Of a stretch of DNA of 64,000 bases, positions 37,057 through 47,400 are shown in pieces. The DNA lies in the NCBI GenBank assembly GCA_001971685.1, contig CP019326.1, forward strand, positions 3,162,001-3,226,000. The letters are read 5' to 3'. The stretch's first letter is position 1. Each line of letters starts with the position of its first letter. A model generated the notes under the pieces. The model did not search any database. It saw only the letters and a program-made list of their open reading frames with translations, and had not been told where the DNA came from. The position numbers were made by a program, and so were the translations under genes. The DNA is from Halomonas sp. 1513 (GTDB taxonomy: Bacteria > Pseudomonadota > Gammaproteobacteria > Pseudomonadales > Halomonadaceae).

Positions 37057-38037
37057 ATGACAACGACCACCGATCACGGCGCGCCGACCACGGCGCGCCT
37101 CACGGCCAAGGCCTACCGTAGTACCAAGGTGCGCCGCCAGCGCGTACGCGCCGCCTGGACCTTTCTCGCGCCGATGCTGGTGGCCCTGGCCCTGGTGGCC
37201 GGCTGGCCGCTGCTGCGCACGTTCTACTTCAGCTTTACCGACGCCTCGCTGTCGGACCTGAGCCTGGCAACCTTCATCGGCATCGAGAACTACCTGATCT
37301 ACGAGGAGGGCCGTTGGTACGGCGTGCTTGCCGATCCGATCTGGTGGCGAGCAGTGTGGAATACCTTCTATTTCGCCATCGTCTCGGTGTCGTTGGAGGT
37401 GGTGTTCGGGGTGATCGTCGCGCTGATCCTCAATGCCGAGTTCAAGGGACGCACCCTGGTGCGCGCCGCGGTGCTGATCCCCTGGGCCATTCCCACCATC
37501 GTCTCGGCACAGATGTGGGCGTGGATGCTCAACGACCAGTTCGGCATCATCAACGACCTCCTGATGGCACTGGGCATCATCGGCGACCCCATCGCCTGGA
37601 CCGCCGACGCCTCCTACTCCATGTGGGCGGTGATCATGGTCGATGTGTGGAAAACCACGCCGTTCGTCGCCCTGCTGGCGCTGGCCGCCATGCAGATGCT
37701 GCCCAAGGACTGCTATGAGGCCGCCGAGGTCGACGGTATCCACCCGGTGAGAGTGTTCTTCAAGGTGACCCTGCCGCTGATCACTCCCGCCCTGATGGTC
37801 GCGGTGATCTTCCGCCTGCTCGACGCCCTGCGCGTGTTCGACGTCATCTATGTACTGACCTCAAATTCCACCAGCACCATGTCGATGTCGATCTACGCCC
37901 GCCAGCAGCTGGTCGAGTTCCAGGACGTGGGCTACGGCAGCGCCGCCTCGACCCTGCTGTTCCTGATCATCGCCCTGGCCACCGTGGCCTATCTCTACCT
38001 GGGCCGTCGACAACTCAACCTGGGAGGTGACGCATGA
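37057..38037 (+). CDS. Sugar ABC transporter permease (MalF/ThuF-like)
   Basis: A 326-residue inner-membrane permease with six to seven helices and the EAA loop YEAAEVDGIHPVRVFFKVTLP. A 50-residue N-terminal tail rich in Arg and Lys precedes the first helix. GGGAG lies 7 bases before the ATG. Its stop overlaps the ATG of the second permease (ATGA). Confidence 0.92.
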   Translation: MTTTTDHGAPTTARLTAKAYRSTKVRRQRVRAAWTFLAPMLVALALVAGWPLLRTFYFSFTDASLSDLSLATFIGIENYLIYEEGRWYGVLADPIWWRAVWNTFYFAIVSVSLEVVFGVIVALILNAEFKGRTLVRAAVLIPWAIPTIVSAQMWAWMLNDQFGIINDLLMALGIIGDPIAWTADASYSMWAVIMVDVWKTTPFVALLALAAMQMLPKDCYEAAEVDGIHPVRVFFKVTLPLITPALMVAVIFRLLDALRVFDVIYVLTSNSTSTMSMSIYARQQLVEFQDVGYGSAASTLLFLIIALATVAYLYLGRRQLNLGGDA

Positions 38038-38876
38038 CGGTGCGCCAATTCAACAAACTCGCCACCCGCATCGGCTTCTGGGCCCTGGTGGCCTTGATCG
38101 TGGTGGTCGCGGTGTTCCCCTTCTATTACGCGGTGATCACCTCCTTCAAGCCGTCCAGCGACCTGTTCCGGGTCGAGCTATGGCCGTCCACCTGGAGCCT
38201 GGCCAACTATGTCCAGGTGTTCACTCAGCGCAGTTTCCTGCAGGCGATCTTCAACTCCATCCTGATCGCCACCAGCGTAGTGTTCATCGCCCTGCTGCTC
38301 GGCGTCACCGCCTCCTACGCCCTGGGCCGGGTGCGCTTTCGCGGCCGCTCCACGGTGCTGCTGGTGATCCTCGGCGTATCGATGTTCCCCCAGGTGGCGG
38401 TGCTCTCCGGCCTGTTCGAGGTGATCCGTGCGCTCAACCTCTACAACAACCCGGCCGGGCTGATCCTCAGCTACACCATCTTCACCCTGCCGTTCACCGT
38501 CTGGGTGCTGACCACCTTCATGAAGCAGCTGCCCATGGAGCTCGAGGAGGCCGCGATCATGGACGGCGCCACGCCCTGGATCACCATCACCAAGGTGTTC
38601 CTGCCGCTGATGTGGCCGGCCATGGCCACCACCGGGCTGTTGGCGTTCATTGCCGCCTGGAACGAGTTCCTGTTCGCGCTGACCTTCACCCTCACCGACA
38701 GCCAGCGCACCGTGCCGGTGGCCATCGCCCTGCTCTCCGGCGGCAGCGCCTACGAGCTGCCCTGGGGCCCGATCATGGCCGCCTCGGTGGTGGTCACCGT
38801 GCCGCTGGTGGTGCTGGTGATCATCTTCCAGCGCCGCATCGTCTCCGGCCTTACCGCCGGCGCCGTCAAGGGCTAA
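38034..38876 (+). CDS. Sugar ABC transporter permease (MalG/ThuG-like)
   Basis: A 280-residue inner-membrane permease with six helices and the EAA loop LEEAAIMDGATPWITITKVFLP. It overlaps the first permease by 4 bases and has GGGAGGTGA upstream. It forms the channel with its neighbour. The gap that follows (38877-39083) contains copy B of the hairpin repeat. Confidence 0.93.
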   Translation: MTVRQFNKLATRIGFWALVALIVVVAVFPFYYAVITSFKPSSDLFRVELWPSTWSLANYVQVFTQRSFLQAIFNSILIATSVVFIALLLGVTASYALGRVRFRGRSTVLLVILGVSMFPQVAVLSGLFEVIRALNLYNNPAGLILSYTIFTLPFTVWVLTTFMKQLPMELEEAAIMDGATPWITITKVFLPLMWPAMATTGLLAFIAAWNEFLFALTFTLTDSQRTVPVAIALLSGGSAYELPWGPIMAASVVVTVPLVVLVIIFQRRIVSGLTAGAVKG

Positions 38877-38922
38877 CTCCATCATCACCATCGGGCCCGA
38901 GCCTCTGAGGGACGCCGAGGGC

Positions 38923-39014
38923 AGGTCGAAGCGAAGGTCTTTTGCCATGGATGGCAAAAGTAGCGCCCAGGGAAGGGTTTACAGCGCCTTCGCGCAGGCC
39001 TGCCGTCGGATCAG
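38923..39014 (+). repeat. 92-bp hairpin-bearing repeat, copy B (permease-glucosidase gap)
   Basis: This is the partner of 27250-27341. The stem is CTTTTGCCAT-GG-ATGGCAAAAG, 10 bp. Compared with copy A, three stem pairs differ on both sides while still pairing. A further ATCAGTCCCG/CGGGAAACTGAT hairpin follows only in this copy (39010-39035). Confidence 0.85.
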
Positions 39015-39083
39015 TCCCGGTGTCGGGAAACTGATAGCGACCTCAATGAATACCAAACGCTTCCCATGACCCAAGGATTCAAG

Positions 39084-40703
39084 ATGCAGGACAACACCCT
39101 CTGGTGGCGCGGCGGCGTCATCTACCAGATCTATCCGCGCAGCTTCATGGACGCCAACGGCGACGGTATCGGCGACCTCAAGGGCATCACCGACAAGCTC
39201 GACTATGTGGCGAGCCTCGGCGTGGACGGTATCTGGCTATCGCCCTTCTTCACCTCGCCGATGCTCGACTTCGGCTACGACGTCAGCGACTACCGCGGCG
39301 TCGATCCGATGTTCGGCAGCCTGGACGACTTCAAGGCGCTGCTGGAGAAGGCGCATTCACTGGGCCTCAAGGTGATGATCGACCAGGTGATCAGCCACTC
39401 CTCGGACCAGCACCCGTGGTTCCAGGAGAGCCGCGCCGATCGCACCAATCCCAAGGCCAACTGGTACGTCTGGGCCGACCCCAAGCCCGACGGCACCCCG
39501 CCCAACAACTGGCTGTCGATCTTCGGCGGGCCGGCCTGGACCTTCGATCCGCGCCGCCGCCAGTACTACCTGCACAACTTCCTGTCGAGCCAGCCGGACC
39601 TCAATTTTCATCACCCTGAGGTACGCGCCGCTCAATTGGACAATATGCGCTTCTGGCTGGAACTCGGCGTCGACGGCTTCCGCCTGGATACCGTCAACTT
39701 CTACTTCCATGACGCCGCGCTACGCGACAATCCGCCGGTGCCGGCGGGCGCCGCCAAGACCCTCGGCGCCCCGGAGGCCAACCCCTACACCTGGCAGCGC
39801 CACGTCTATGACCTGAGCCGACCGGAGAACCTCGAGTTCCTCAGGGAGCTGCGCGCCCTCATGGATGCCTTCCCCGGCACCACCACGGTGGGCGAGATCG
39901 GCGACGACAATCCGTTGGAGCGCATGGCCGAATACACCGCGGGCGGCGACAAGCTGCATATGGCCTACACCTTCGACCTGCTCAACGCCCCCCGCTCACC
40001 GGCCTATCTCCGCGAGGTCATCGAGCGCTTCCAGCGCCTGGCCGGCGACGCCTGGCCGTGCTGGGCGCTGTCCAACCACGACGTGGTGAGAAGCGCGACC
40101 CGCTGGGGCGCCGGAGAGGACCCCGTCGCCTACCCCAAGGTGGCACTGGCCATGCTCTTCTCGCTGCGCGGCAGCGTCTGCCTCTACCAGGGCGAGGAGC
40201 TCGGCCTGCCCGAGGCCGAGGTGCCCTTCGAGCACATCCAGGACCCCTACGGCAAGGTACTGTGGCCGGAGTTCAAGGGCCGCGACGGCTGTCGTACCCC
40301 CATGCCCTGGGAAAATGCCGAGCACGCTGGCTTCACCGCCGCGGACGTGACGCCCTGGCTGCCGGTGGAGGCCCGCCAGCTGCCGCTGGCCGTGGCCGAG
40401 CAGCAGGACGACGCGGGCTCGATGCTCAGCGCCACCCGCCGCCTGCTCGACTTCCGCGCCGCGCATCCGGCACTGGTCGAGGGCGAGCTGGCGCTGGTCG
40501 ATGTCGGCGACGCACTGCTGGGTTTCGTGCGCGAGACGGGCGAAGAGCGCATCCTGTGCGTCTTCAACCTGACCGGCCAGCCACGCGAGACCCGGCTGCC
40601 ACTGACGGTCAAGGCTTCTTTGGAGGGCCACGGCTTCGAGGCCGAACGCGACGGCGAGAGCCTGCGGCTGCCGCCCTACCAGGCCGCCTACTTCGCCATC
40701 TGA
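39084..40703 (+). CDS. Alpha-glucosidase, glycoside hydrolase family 13 (AglA-like)
   Basis: A 539-residue cytosolic enzyme that splits alpha-glucosides brought in by the transporter. It begins WWRGGVIYQIYPRSFMDANG and has the GH13 sites DGFRLDTVNF (nucleophile Asp), TTVGEIGDD (acid Glu) and ALSNHDVVRS (second Asp). There is no signal peptide. AAGGA 6 bases before 39084 favours this ATG over 39066. It may also transfer glucose to form glucosylglycerol-like solutes, but nothing here shows that. Confidence 0.93.
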   Translation: MQDNTLWWRGGVIYQIYPRSFMDANGDGIGDLKGITDKLDYVASLGVDGIWLSPFFTSPMLDFGYDVSDYRGVDPMFGSLDDFKALLEKAHSLGLKVMIDQVISHSSDQHPWFQESRADRTNPKANWYVWADPKPDGTPPNNWLSIFGGPAWTFDPRRRQYYLHNFLSSQPDLNFHHPEVRAAQLDNMRFWLELGVDGFRLDTVNFYFHDAALRDNPPVPAGAAKTLGAPEANPYTWQRHVYDLSRPENLEFLRELRALMDAFPGTTTVGEIGDDNPLERMAEYTAGGDKLHMAYTFDLLNAPRSPAYLREVIERFQRLAGDAWPCWALSNHDVVRSATRWGAGEDPVAYPKVALAMLFSLRGSVCLYQGEELGLPEAEVPFEHIQDPYGKVLWPEFKGRDGCRTPMPWENAEHAGFTAADVTPWLPVEARQLPLAVAEQQDDAGSMLSATRRLLDFRAAHPALVEGELALVDVGDALLGFVRETGEERILCVFNLTGQPRETRLPLTVKASLEGHGFEAERDGESLRLPPYQAAYFAI

Positions 40704-40787
40704 GCCACACTCATAACAGCGACTCATAACAACCCAGGCCGGCTTACGGTGAGGCCATTCATCACCGGGCCGGCAAGGAGACACCCC

Positions 40788-41894
40788 ATGGCAAGCGTCA
40801 CCCTCGACAAGGTCAACAAGGTCTTCGGCAGCACCCATATCATCAAGGACGTCGACCTGGAGATCGGCAACGGCGAGTTCGTAGTCTTCGTCGGCCCCTC
40901 CGGCTGCGGCAAGTCGACCCTGCTGCGGCTGATCGCCGGGCTGGAGTCGATCAGCGACGGCGAGCTCAGTATCGGCGACAGCGTGGTCAACGAACTGCCG
41001 CCCCGTGAGCGCGGCGTGGGCATGGTCTTCCAGTCCTACGCCCTCTACCCCCACATGACCGTCTACGACAACATGGCCTTCGGCCTCAAGCTGGCCAAGA
41101 CCGCCAAGGAGACGGTCCATGAGCGGGTCATGGCCACCGCCCGCATCCTGCAGTTGGAGGAGCTGCTCGAGCGCAAGCCCAAGGCACTCTCCGGCGGCCA
41201 GCGCCAGCGCGTGGCCATGGGCCGCGCCATGGCCAGGGAACCGCGCATCCTGCTGTTCGACGAGCCGCTCTCCAACCTCGACGCCTCGCTGCGGGTGCAG
41301 ATGCGCAACGAGATCGCCCGCCTGCACCAGCGCCTCGAATCGACCATGATCTACGTTACCCATGATCAGGTGGAGGCCATGACCCTGGCCGACAAGATCG
41401 TGGTGCTCAACGCCGGCCGCATCGAGCAGGTGGGCAGCCCCCACGAGCTCTACCAGCGCCCGGCGACCAAGTTCGTGGCCGGCTTCATCGGCTCGCCCAC
41501 CATGAACTTCCTGCCCGCGGAGCTGGTGTCCAGCAGCACCGACGGCTGCCGGGTGGATACCGCCGGCATCGGCGAGCTGGCGCTGCCCCAAGACGCCGCT
41601 GGCCACGCCGCAGGCGCAGCGCTGACCCTGGGCGTGCGCCCCGAGCACCTGCGCCTGGCCGAGCCCGGCGGCGACAACGCCTTCGAGATTGCCAACGTCG
41701 AGTATCTGGGCAACGAAGTCTACGTCTACCTGGTGCCCAAGACCGGCGATACCCTGCTGATCCACCGCAGCGAAGCACCCAGCCAATGGCGGGTCGGCCA
41801 GCAGGTAGCCCTAACGCCGGACCCCGAGCACGTCCACCTGTTCGACGGCCTGGACCGCGCCCTACCGGCAAGGCGCGCGCAGGCGGTGGCCTGA
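40788..41894 (+). CDS. Sugar ABC transporter ATPase (MalK/UgpC/AglK-like)
   Basis: A 368-residue ATPase with Walker A VGPSGCGKST, signature LSGGQRQRVAMGRA, Walker B ILLFDEPLSNLD, switch His in VTHDQ and a C-terminal TOBE/OB domain (about 240-360). AAGGAG lies 7 bases before the ATG. It completes the sugar importer. The C-terminal domain is of the length that in MalK can bind regulators. Confidence 0.94.
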   Translation: MASVTLDKVNKVFGSTHIIKDVDLEIGNGEFVVFVGPSGCGKSTLLRLIAGLESISDGELSIGDSVVNELPPRERGVGMVFQSYALYPHMTVYDNMAFGLKLAKTAKETVHERVMATARILQLEELLERKPKALSGGQRQRVAMGRAMAREPRILLFDEPLSNLDASLRVQMRNEIARLHQRLESTMIYVTHDQVEAMTLADKIVVLNAGRIEQVGSPHELYQRPATKFVAGFIGSPTMNFLPAELVSSSTDGCRVDTAGIGELALPQDAAGHAAGAALTLGVRPEHLRLAEPGGDNAFEIANVEYLGNEVYVYLVPKTGDTLLIHRSEAPSQWRVGQQVALTPDPEHVHLFDGLDRALPARRAQAVA

Positions 41895-41970
41895 CGCGCG
41901 GTCGTCGGCGGGCTTGTATCCATGGTCGCATTGGCCAAGGGGCGCCATGGGGACTATGATAGCAAGCTAA

Positions 41971-41984
41971 CTGAATCGATCCAG
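41971..41984. promoter_or_regulatory. LacI-type operator candidate upstream of the regulator gene
   Basis: CTGAATCGATCCAG is a 12-of-14 palindrome, similar in length and centre to the CTTAATCGTTTAAG sites. It ends 18 bp before the LacI-family start codon, which suggests autoregulation. Confidence 0.55.
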
Positions 41985-42002
41985 ATGGCAAAGGAAGGGC
42001 GC

Positions 42003-43052
42003 GTGTCCACTCCCAGACGTATGACTCTCAAGGATCTGGCCCGGGAGCTCGGTGTCTCCACGGCGACCGTGTCCAATGCCTTCAACCGCCCCGACCAGCT
42101 GTCGCCGGCGCTGCGCGAACGCATCCTCGGCGAGGCCAAGCGGTTAGGCTATCGCGGCCCCGATGCCAAGGCGCGCAGCCTGCGCACCGGTCGCTCGCGG
42201 ATCATCGCCGTGGTACTCGCCGAAAGCCTCACCTACAGCCTCAACGACGCCGTGGCCAGCGAGTTCTTGTCCGGCGTTGCCGAGGTCCTCGATGCCCACG
42301 GCCACACCCTGCTGTTGCTGCCCGGCCGCGAGCATGCCTCCCAGGCGCCGGGGTCGGCCAATATCGCCGACGGCTTCATCGTCTACGGCCTGATGCCGAC
42401 CCTGGCCCTGCTCGGCGACCTGCCGGCCCAGCGCCCGCTGGTGGCGGTGGATTTCGATATCGAGGGGCGCCCGGCGGTGCACGTCGACAACCAGGCGGCG
42501 TGTCGGGCCATCGCCCGCCACGCCCTGGACACTCCGACCCAGCGCCCGGCAGTGATCAACCTGCGCCTCACCGCCGAGCCCTGCAACGGCCGGATCACTC
42601 CGACGCACACCCTGCTGCCGGGCAATCGCACCATCACCCGCTCGCGGCTCGACGGCTTCTACTACGCGCTGGAGGAGCGCGGCTTTACACCCGCGGACGT
42701 GCCGCTGTGGAACATCGAGGAGAACACCTTCGAGGTCTGCTCACCGGTGGTCGAAGAGATCCTCGACCTGCCCGACGCCGAGCGCCCCGACCTGCTGCTG
42801 TGCATGTCCGACCGCATTGCCCTGACCGCCCTGACCCTGGCCGAACAGCGCGGCATTCGCGTTCCTGAGGACCTGCGCCTGATCGGCTTCGACGGTATCG
42901 CCGAGGGGCAGTATCGCGCGCCGCGCCTCACCACAGTGCGCCAGGACAGCGTCGGGAAGGGGCGCATCGCCGCGCAGATGATCCTCGGCCTGGCCCCCCC
43001 CGAACAGCGCCTGCTGAGCACCCAGCTGATGATCGGCGACAGCTGCCCGTAA
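42003..43052 (+). CDS. LacI family transcriptional regulator of the sugar locus
   Basis: A 349-residue regulator with an N-terminal helix-turn-helix (MTLKDLARELGVSTATVSNA), the hinge LGYRGPDAKARSLRTGR and a periplasmic-binding-like ligand domain (about 70-345). The GTG at 42003 has AAGGAAGG just upstream and leaves 6 residues before the HTH; ATG codons at 41985 and 42021 are alternatives. It lies 108 bp downstream of the ATPase gene. It is the likely binder of the repeated operators at 35431-35712 and 41971. The inducer is probably trehalose, maltose or a phosphate of these. Confidence 0.9.
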   Translation: MSTPRRMTLKDLARELGVSTATVSNAFNRPDQLSPALRERILGEAKRLGYRGPDAKARSLRTGRSRIIAVVLAESLTYSLNDAVASEFLSGVAEVLDAHGHTLLLLPGREHASQAPGSANIADGFIVYGLMPTLALLGDLPAQRPLVAVDFDIEGRPAVHVDNQAACRAIARHALDTPTQRPAVINLRLTAEPCNGRITPTHTLLPGNRTITRSRLDGFYYALEERGFTPADVPLWNIEENTFEVCSPVVEEILDLPDAERPDLLLCMSDRIALTALTLAEQRGIRVPEDLRLIGFDGIAEGQYRAPRLTTVRQDSVGKGRIAAQMILGLAPPEQRLLSTQLMIGDSCP

Positions 43053-43084
43053 GCGCGAAACGCGACCAGCGCTGGCGTCGACAG

Positions 43085-43111
43085 TTGCCAACGCTTGCAC
43101 CTTGCTTGCAC
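43085..43111 (+). promoter_or_regulatory. TTGC direct repeats upstream of the RND operon
   Basis: TTGC occurs at 43085, 43095, 43102 and 43106, with spacings of 10-11 bp between the main copies. TTGCACCTTGCTTGCAC resembles the TTGCACCCTTGCTGCAA sequence upstream of the spy-like gene. It could be a BaeR box, since OmpR-family regulators bind direct repeats. Confidence 0.45.
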
Positions 43112-43181
43112 AGTTCATGACCAATAGCTGCATCCGCGACAGCGATGCTGTGTGCTGCCTTTCCCTCGTCATGAGCCGCCC

Positions 43182-44441
43182 ATGCCCGTCACTTCGGTAC
43201 GCCCTGCCTTGCCCCGCCGCGCCCACGCCCAGCAGCGAGGGCGCAGTCGGCTGGGGGCGGTTGCCGCGCTGCTGGTGCTGGGGGTCGGCCTGGCCGTGGC
43301 CTACTGGCTGATCAGCCAGCCGCCGCGGGTCGAGCGGCGCCCGCCGCCCGAGGTGCCGCCGCCGGTGGTCGACGTGATCGAGGCCACCCGCGGCCCCGCG
43401 GCTCCACAGATTCACGGCTACGGCCGGGTCCAGGCCGAGCGCGAGACGCTGCTCTCGAGCCGCGTCGCCGGCCGCCTCGAGGCCTTCGCCCCCGGGGTGA
43501 TCCCGGGCCGGGTGGTAGAGGCCGGCGAGCCGCTGCTGAGCATCGACGACCGCGACTATCGCCTGGCGCTGCGCGCTGCCGAGGCCGACCTGGCCAGGGC
43601 CCAGGCCGAGCTCGCCAGCGAGCGCGGCGAACAGCTGCGCGCGCAGAGCGAATACCAGTCGTTCGGCCGTGAGCTGCCCGCCGAGCGCCGTGCCCTGGTG
43701 CTGCGCGAGCCGCAGCTGCGCGCCGCCGAGGCCGGCGTGGCCGGCGCCCAGGTGGCCGTCGAGCAGGCCGGGCTGGACCTTGCGCGCACCCAGTTGACCA
43801 GCCCCTACCGCGCCATGATCCAGGAGCGCCTGGTGGGCAGCGGCAGCGAGGTCAGCGCCGGTACCGAGCTGCTGCATCTGGTCGACGTGGCGCACTTCTG
43901 GGTCCAGCTGTCGCTGCCCGGCGAGGCGCTTGCGTGGATCGATGCCGGGCAGGCCAATGGCGGCAGCGCCGAGGTGCGCCTGACCAGCCGCGGCTGGCCG
44001 GCGGGGGCCGAACGCCACGGGCGAGTACTCTCGGTGCTGCCGGCACTCGACGAGGGCGGCCTGCAGACCCAACTGCTGGTGCAGGTCGACGACCCGCTGG
44101 CGCTGGATCACGATGGGCCGGCGCTGCGCCTCGGCGATCTGCTGCGCGCCGAGGTCATCGCCAACCCCCGCGACGGCCTGTTCGCACTGCCGGCTCAGGC
44201 GCTCAGGCCCGGCGACGAGGTATGGCGTCTCGACGACGAGGATCGCCTGCGCCGCGCGCGGGTCGAGGTGCTGCACCGCGGCCAGGACCAGGTGCTGATC
44301 AGCGCCGGGCTCGAGGCCGGCGAACGCATCGTGGTCTCCAACCTCGGCCAGCCACGCGACGGCATGCGCCTGCGGCCGCGAACCCTGGGCAGCACCGAGC
44401 TTGCGGCGCTGCTCGATAGTGCGGCGGAGGACGAGTCATGA
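43182..44441 (+). CDS. RND efflux periplasmic adaptor (membrane fusion protein)
   Basis: A 419-residue adaptor with one N-terminal anchor (LGAVAALLVLGVGLAVAYWL), a lipoyl/barrel-sandwich domain (GYGRVQAERETLLSSRVAGR), an alpha-hairpin (about 130-200) and beta-barrel domains. It joins the RND pump to an outer-membrane channel that is not encoded here. It overlaps the pump gene by 4 bases. The start at 43182 is chosen at the first in-frame ATG near the anchor. Confidence 0.88.
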   Translation: MPVTSVRPALPRRAHAQQRGRSRLGAVAALLVLGVGLAVAYWLISQPPRVERRPPPEVPPPVVDVIEATRGPAAPQIHGYGRVQAERETLLSSRVAGRLEAFAPGVIPGRVVEAGEPLLSIDDRDYRLALRAAEADLARAQAELASERGEQLRAQSEYQSFGRELPAERRALVLREPQLRAAEAGVAGAQVAVEQAGLDLARTQLTSPYRAMIQERLVGSGSEVSAGTELLHLVDVAHFWVQLSLPGEALAWIDAGQANGGSAEVRLTSRGWPAGAERHGRVLSVLPALDEGGLQTQLLVQVDDPLALDHDGPALRLGDLLRAEVIANPRDGLFALPAQALRPGDEVWRLDDEDRLRRARVEVLHRGQDQVLISAGLEAGERIVVSNLGQPRDGMRLRPRTLGSTELAALLDSAAEDES

Positions 44442-47400
44442 TGCGGCGCGGCCCGATCGCCTGGATGGTCCATCACGGCGTGGCCCCCAACCTGCTGATG
44501 CTACTGCTGATCGTCGGCGGCCTGATGGCCTCGCTGACGATCAAGAAGGAGGTGTTCCCCGCCTTCGAAATCGAAATCGTGCAGATCTCGGTCAGCTACC
44601 CCGGGGCGACCCCGGAAGAGGTCGAGCAGAGCATCCTGCTGCCGATAGAAGCCGAGCTTGCCGATATCGAGGGCATAGACGAGGTCACCGCCACCGCCAG
44701 CGAGGGCAGCGCCAGCCTGCGCGCCACCCTGATCGACGGCGTCGAGGTGATGCGCGTCTACCAGGACATCCAGCAGGCGGTGAACGCCATCACTACCCTG
44801 CCCGCCGCCGCCGACCCGCCGCGCATCAACCTGGCCGGGCGCTCGCGCAGCGTGCTGCGCCTGCAGGTGCACGGCAACGTCAGCGACCGCGCCCTGCACG
44901 ACGCCGCCGAGGAGGTACGTGCCGAGCTGATCGCCAGCCGCGGCATCGCCAAGGCCGAGCTGTCGGGCAACCGCGAGCGCGAGATCCAGGTGTGGCTCGA
45001 CGACGAGGCGATGCGGCGCTTCGACATGACCCACGGCGAACTCGCCGCACGCATCGGCGACGAGGCCCTCGACCTGGCCGGCGGGCGGCTCTCCACCCAG
45101 GAGGGCGAATGGCTGATCCGCTACCAGGGCCGCCGCGACGACGCCCTGGCGTTCGCCGAGCTGCCGGTGGGCAGCACCGCCAACGGCGGCATCATTCGCC
45201 TCGGCGATGTCGCCGAGGTCCGCGACGGCTTCGCCGAGAGCGATCGCGAGGTCCAGTACAACGGCCAGCCGGGCCTGACCATCGACGTCTACCAGATCGG
45301 CGACCAGACCCCGCTGGGCATTTCCGAGGCGGTTCACGCCGAGCTCGACCGGCTGATCGCCAACCTCCCCGAGGGCGTCACCCTGAGCGTCGCCCGCGAT
45401 AGCTCCGAGATCTACCGCGACCGCCTCGACCTGCTGCTCAAGAATGCCTGGCTGGGCCTGGCGCTGGTGATGGTGATGATGGCGCTGTTCCTCGAGGCGC
45501 GGCTGGCGTTCTGGGTCACCCTGGGCATCCCCACCGCCTTCCTCGGCGCCATGCTGTTCCTGCCGTGGATCGGCGTATCGATCAACATGATGTCGATGTT
45601 CGCCTTCATCATCGCGCTGGGCATCGTGGTCGACGACGCGATCATGGTCGGCGAGAACATCTACAGCTACCGCGAGCAGGGCCACTCGCTGCGCGAGGCG
45701 GCGGTACGCGGCGCCCGCGAGCTGGCCACGCCGATCACCTTCGCCATCCTCTCGAATATCGTCGCCTTCCTGCCGCTGCTGTTCCTGCCCGGTTTCCTGG
45801 GCATGATCTTCGCCATGGTGCCGCTGGTGGTGATCACGGTGTTCGTGATGTCGCTGGTGGAGGCGCTGTTCATCCTGCCCGCCCACCTCGCCCACGGCGC
45901 CAGCCGACGCCCCACGCCGCGCTGGCAGCGACCGCTGGAGCACGTCAGACGCAGCATGCAGGGCGGCCTGACGCGGTTCACCGAGCGGCGCTTCGCGCCG
46001 CTGCTGCAGCGCGCCCTCGACCAGCGCGCGCTGACCATCAGCCTGGCGGTGGCGGTACTGGCGGTGGCGCTGGCCTATGCCATGAGCGGGCGGCTGGGTT
46101 TCTCGCTGATGCCGCGGGTCGAGTCGGATCAGGTCCAGGCCAGCGTGACCCTGCCGGTGGGCAGCCCGATGGCCGACGACCGGCGCGTCCGCGACCAGCT
46201 GATGGAGGCCGCCGAGCGTCTCGCCGAGCGCGACGACGGGCCGCACTTCACCGGCACCCGTACGCGCCTCGACGGCGACAGCCTCGAGGTCCTGCTGCAG
46301 CTCGACCCGGCCAGCCTCGACGCCTGGCCGCCGTCGCGGGTGGCCCGCGAGTGGCGCGAGCTGAGCGGCGAGCTGACCAACGTCCAGGCCGCGCGCTTCG
46401 AGTCCGACGTCGGCGGCCCGGGCCGCGGTGCGGGGCTGACGCTGCGGCTGTCGCACCCCGACAGCAACGTGCTCGAGGCGGCCTCCCTGCGGCTCGCCGA
46501 TGAGCTCGCTCAGTTCGGCGGCCTCACCGACATCGACAGCGGCCTCGGCGACGGCCTGCCGCAGCTCGAGGTGCGGCTCTCCGCCGAGGGGCGCGCCCTG
46601 GGTCTCAGCGGCAGCGACCTGGCCGCCCAGCTGCGCGGGCCGCTGCAGGGCGTCACCGCCGTCGAGCAGCACGCCGGGCGCACCTCGGTGAGTGTCGAGG
46701 TGCGCCTGCCGCCGCAGTCCCGCGACAGCTTGAGCGAGCTCTATCAGCTGCCGATTCGCACCGCCGAGGGCGTCGAGGTGCCGCTGGCCCGGGTCGCCGA
46801 TATCGACATCGGCCGCGCCTCCACCACCCTGCGCCGCACCGACGGCCGCCGCGATATCACCGTCACCGCCGACCTCGACGGCGACGCCCAGGTCAACCAG
46901 GTACTGGCAACCCTGCAGGAACAGGTGTTTCCCGGCGTCGAGGCCGCCTATCCGGGCCTCGAGATCGGCCTCGGCGGCCGCCAGCAGGACACCGCCGACA
47001 ACCTGGCCACGCTGAAGACCGCCATGTGGCTGACTCTGGCGGCGATCTACTGCCTGCTGGCGATCCCCTTCCGCAGCTACCTGCAGCCGCTGCTGGTGAT
47101 GGCGGCGATCCCGTTCGGGGTGATCGGCGCGGTGGGCGGCCACCTGATCATGGGCTTCGGACTCTCCATCGTCAGCCTGCTGGGCATGCTGGCGCTGTCC
47201 GGCGTGGTGATCAACGATGCGCTGGTGCTGATCGACTACGCCAACCGCCGTCGCCGCGAGGGCATGGCCGCCCGCGAGGCGATCGTCGCCGCCGCCACGC
47301 GCCGCCTGCGGCCGATCATGATGACCACCATGACCACCTTCCTGGGGCTGGCGCCGATGATCTTCGAGACCTCGCGCCAGGCGCGCTTCATGATTCCCAT

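Noticed and set aside
44501..47143. 880-codon open frame on the minus strand
   Set aside because: It is antisense to the RND pump gene. GC-rich codon use leaves long open shadows, and its His/Gln/Gly-rich product has no family features.
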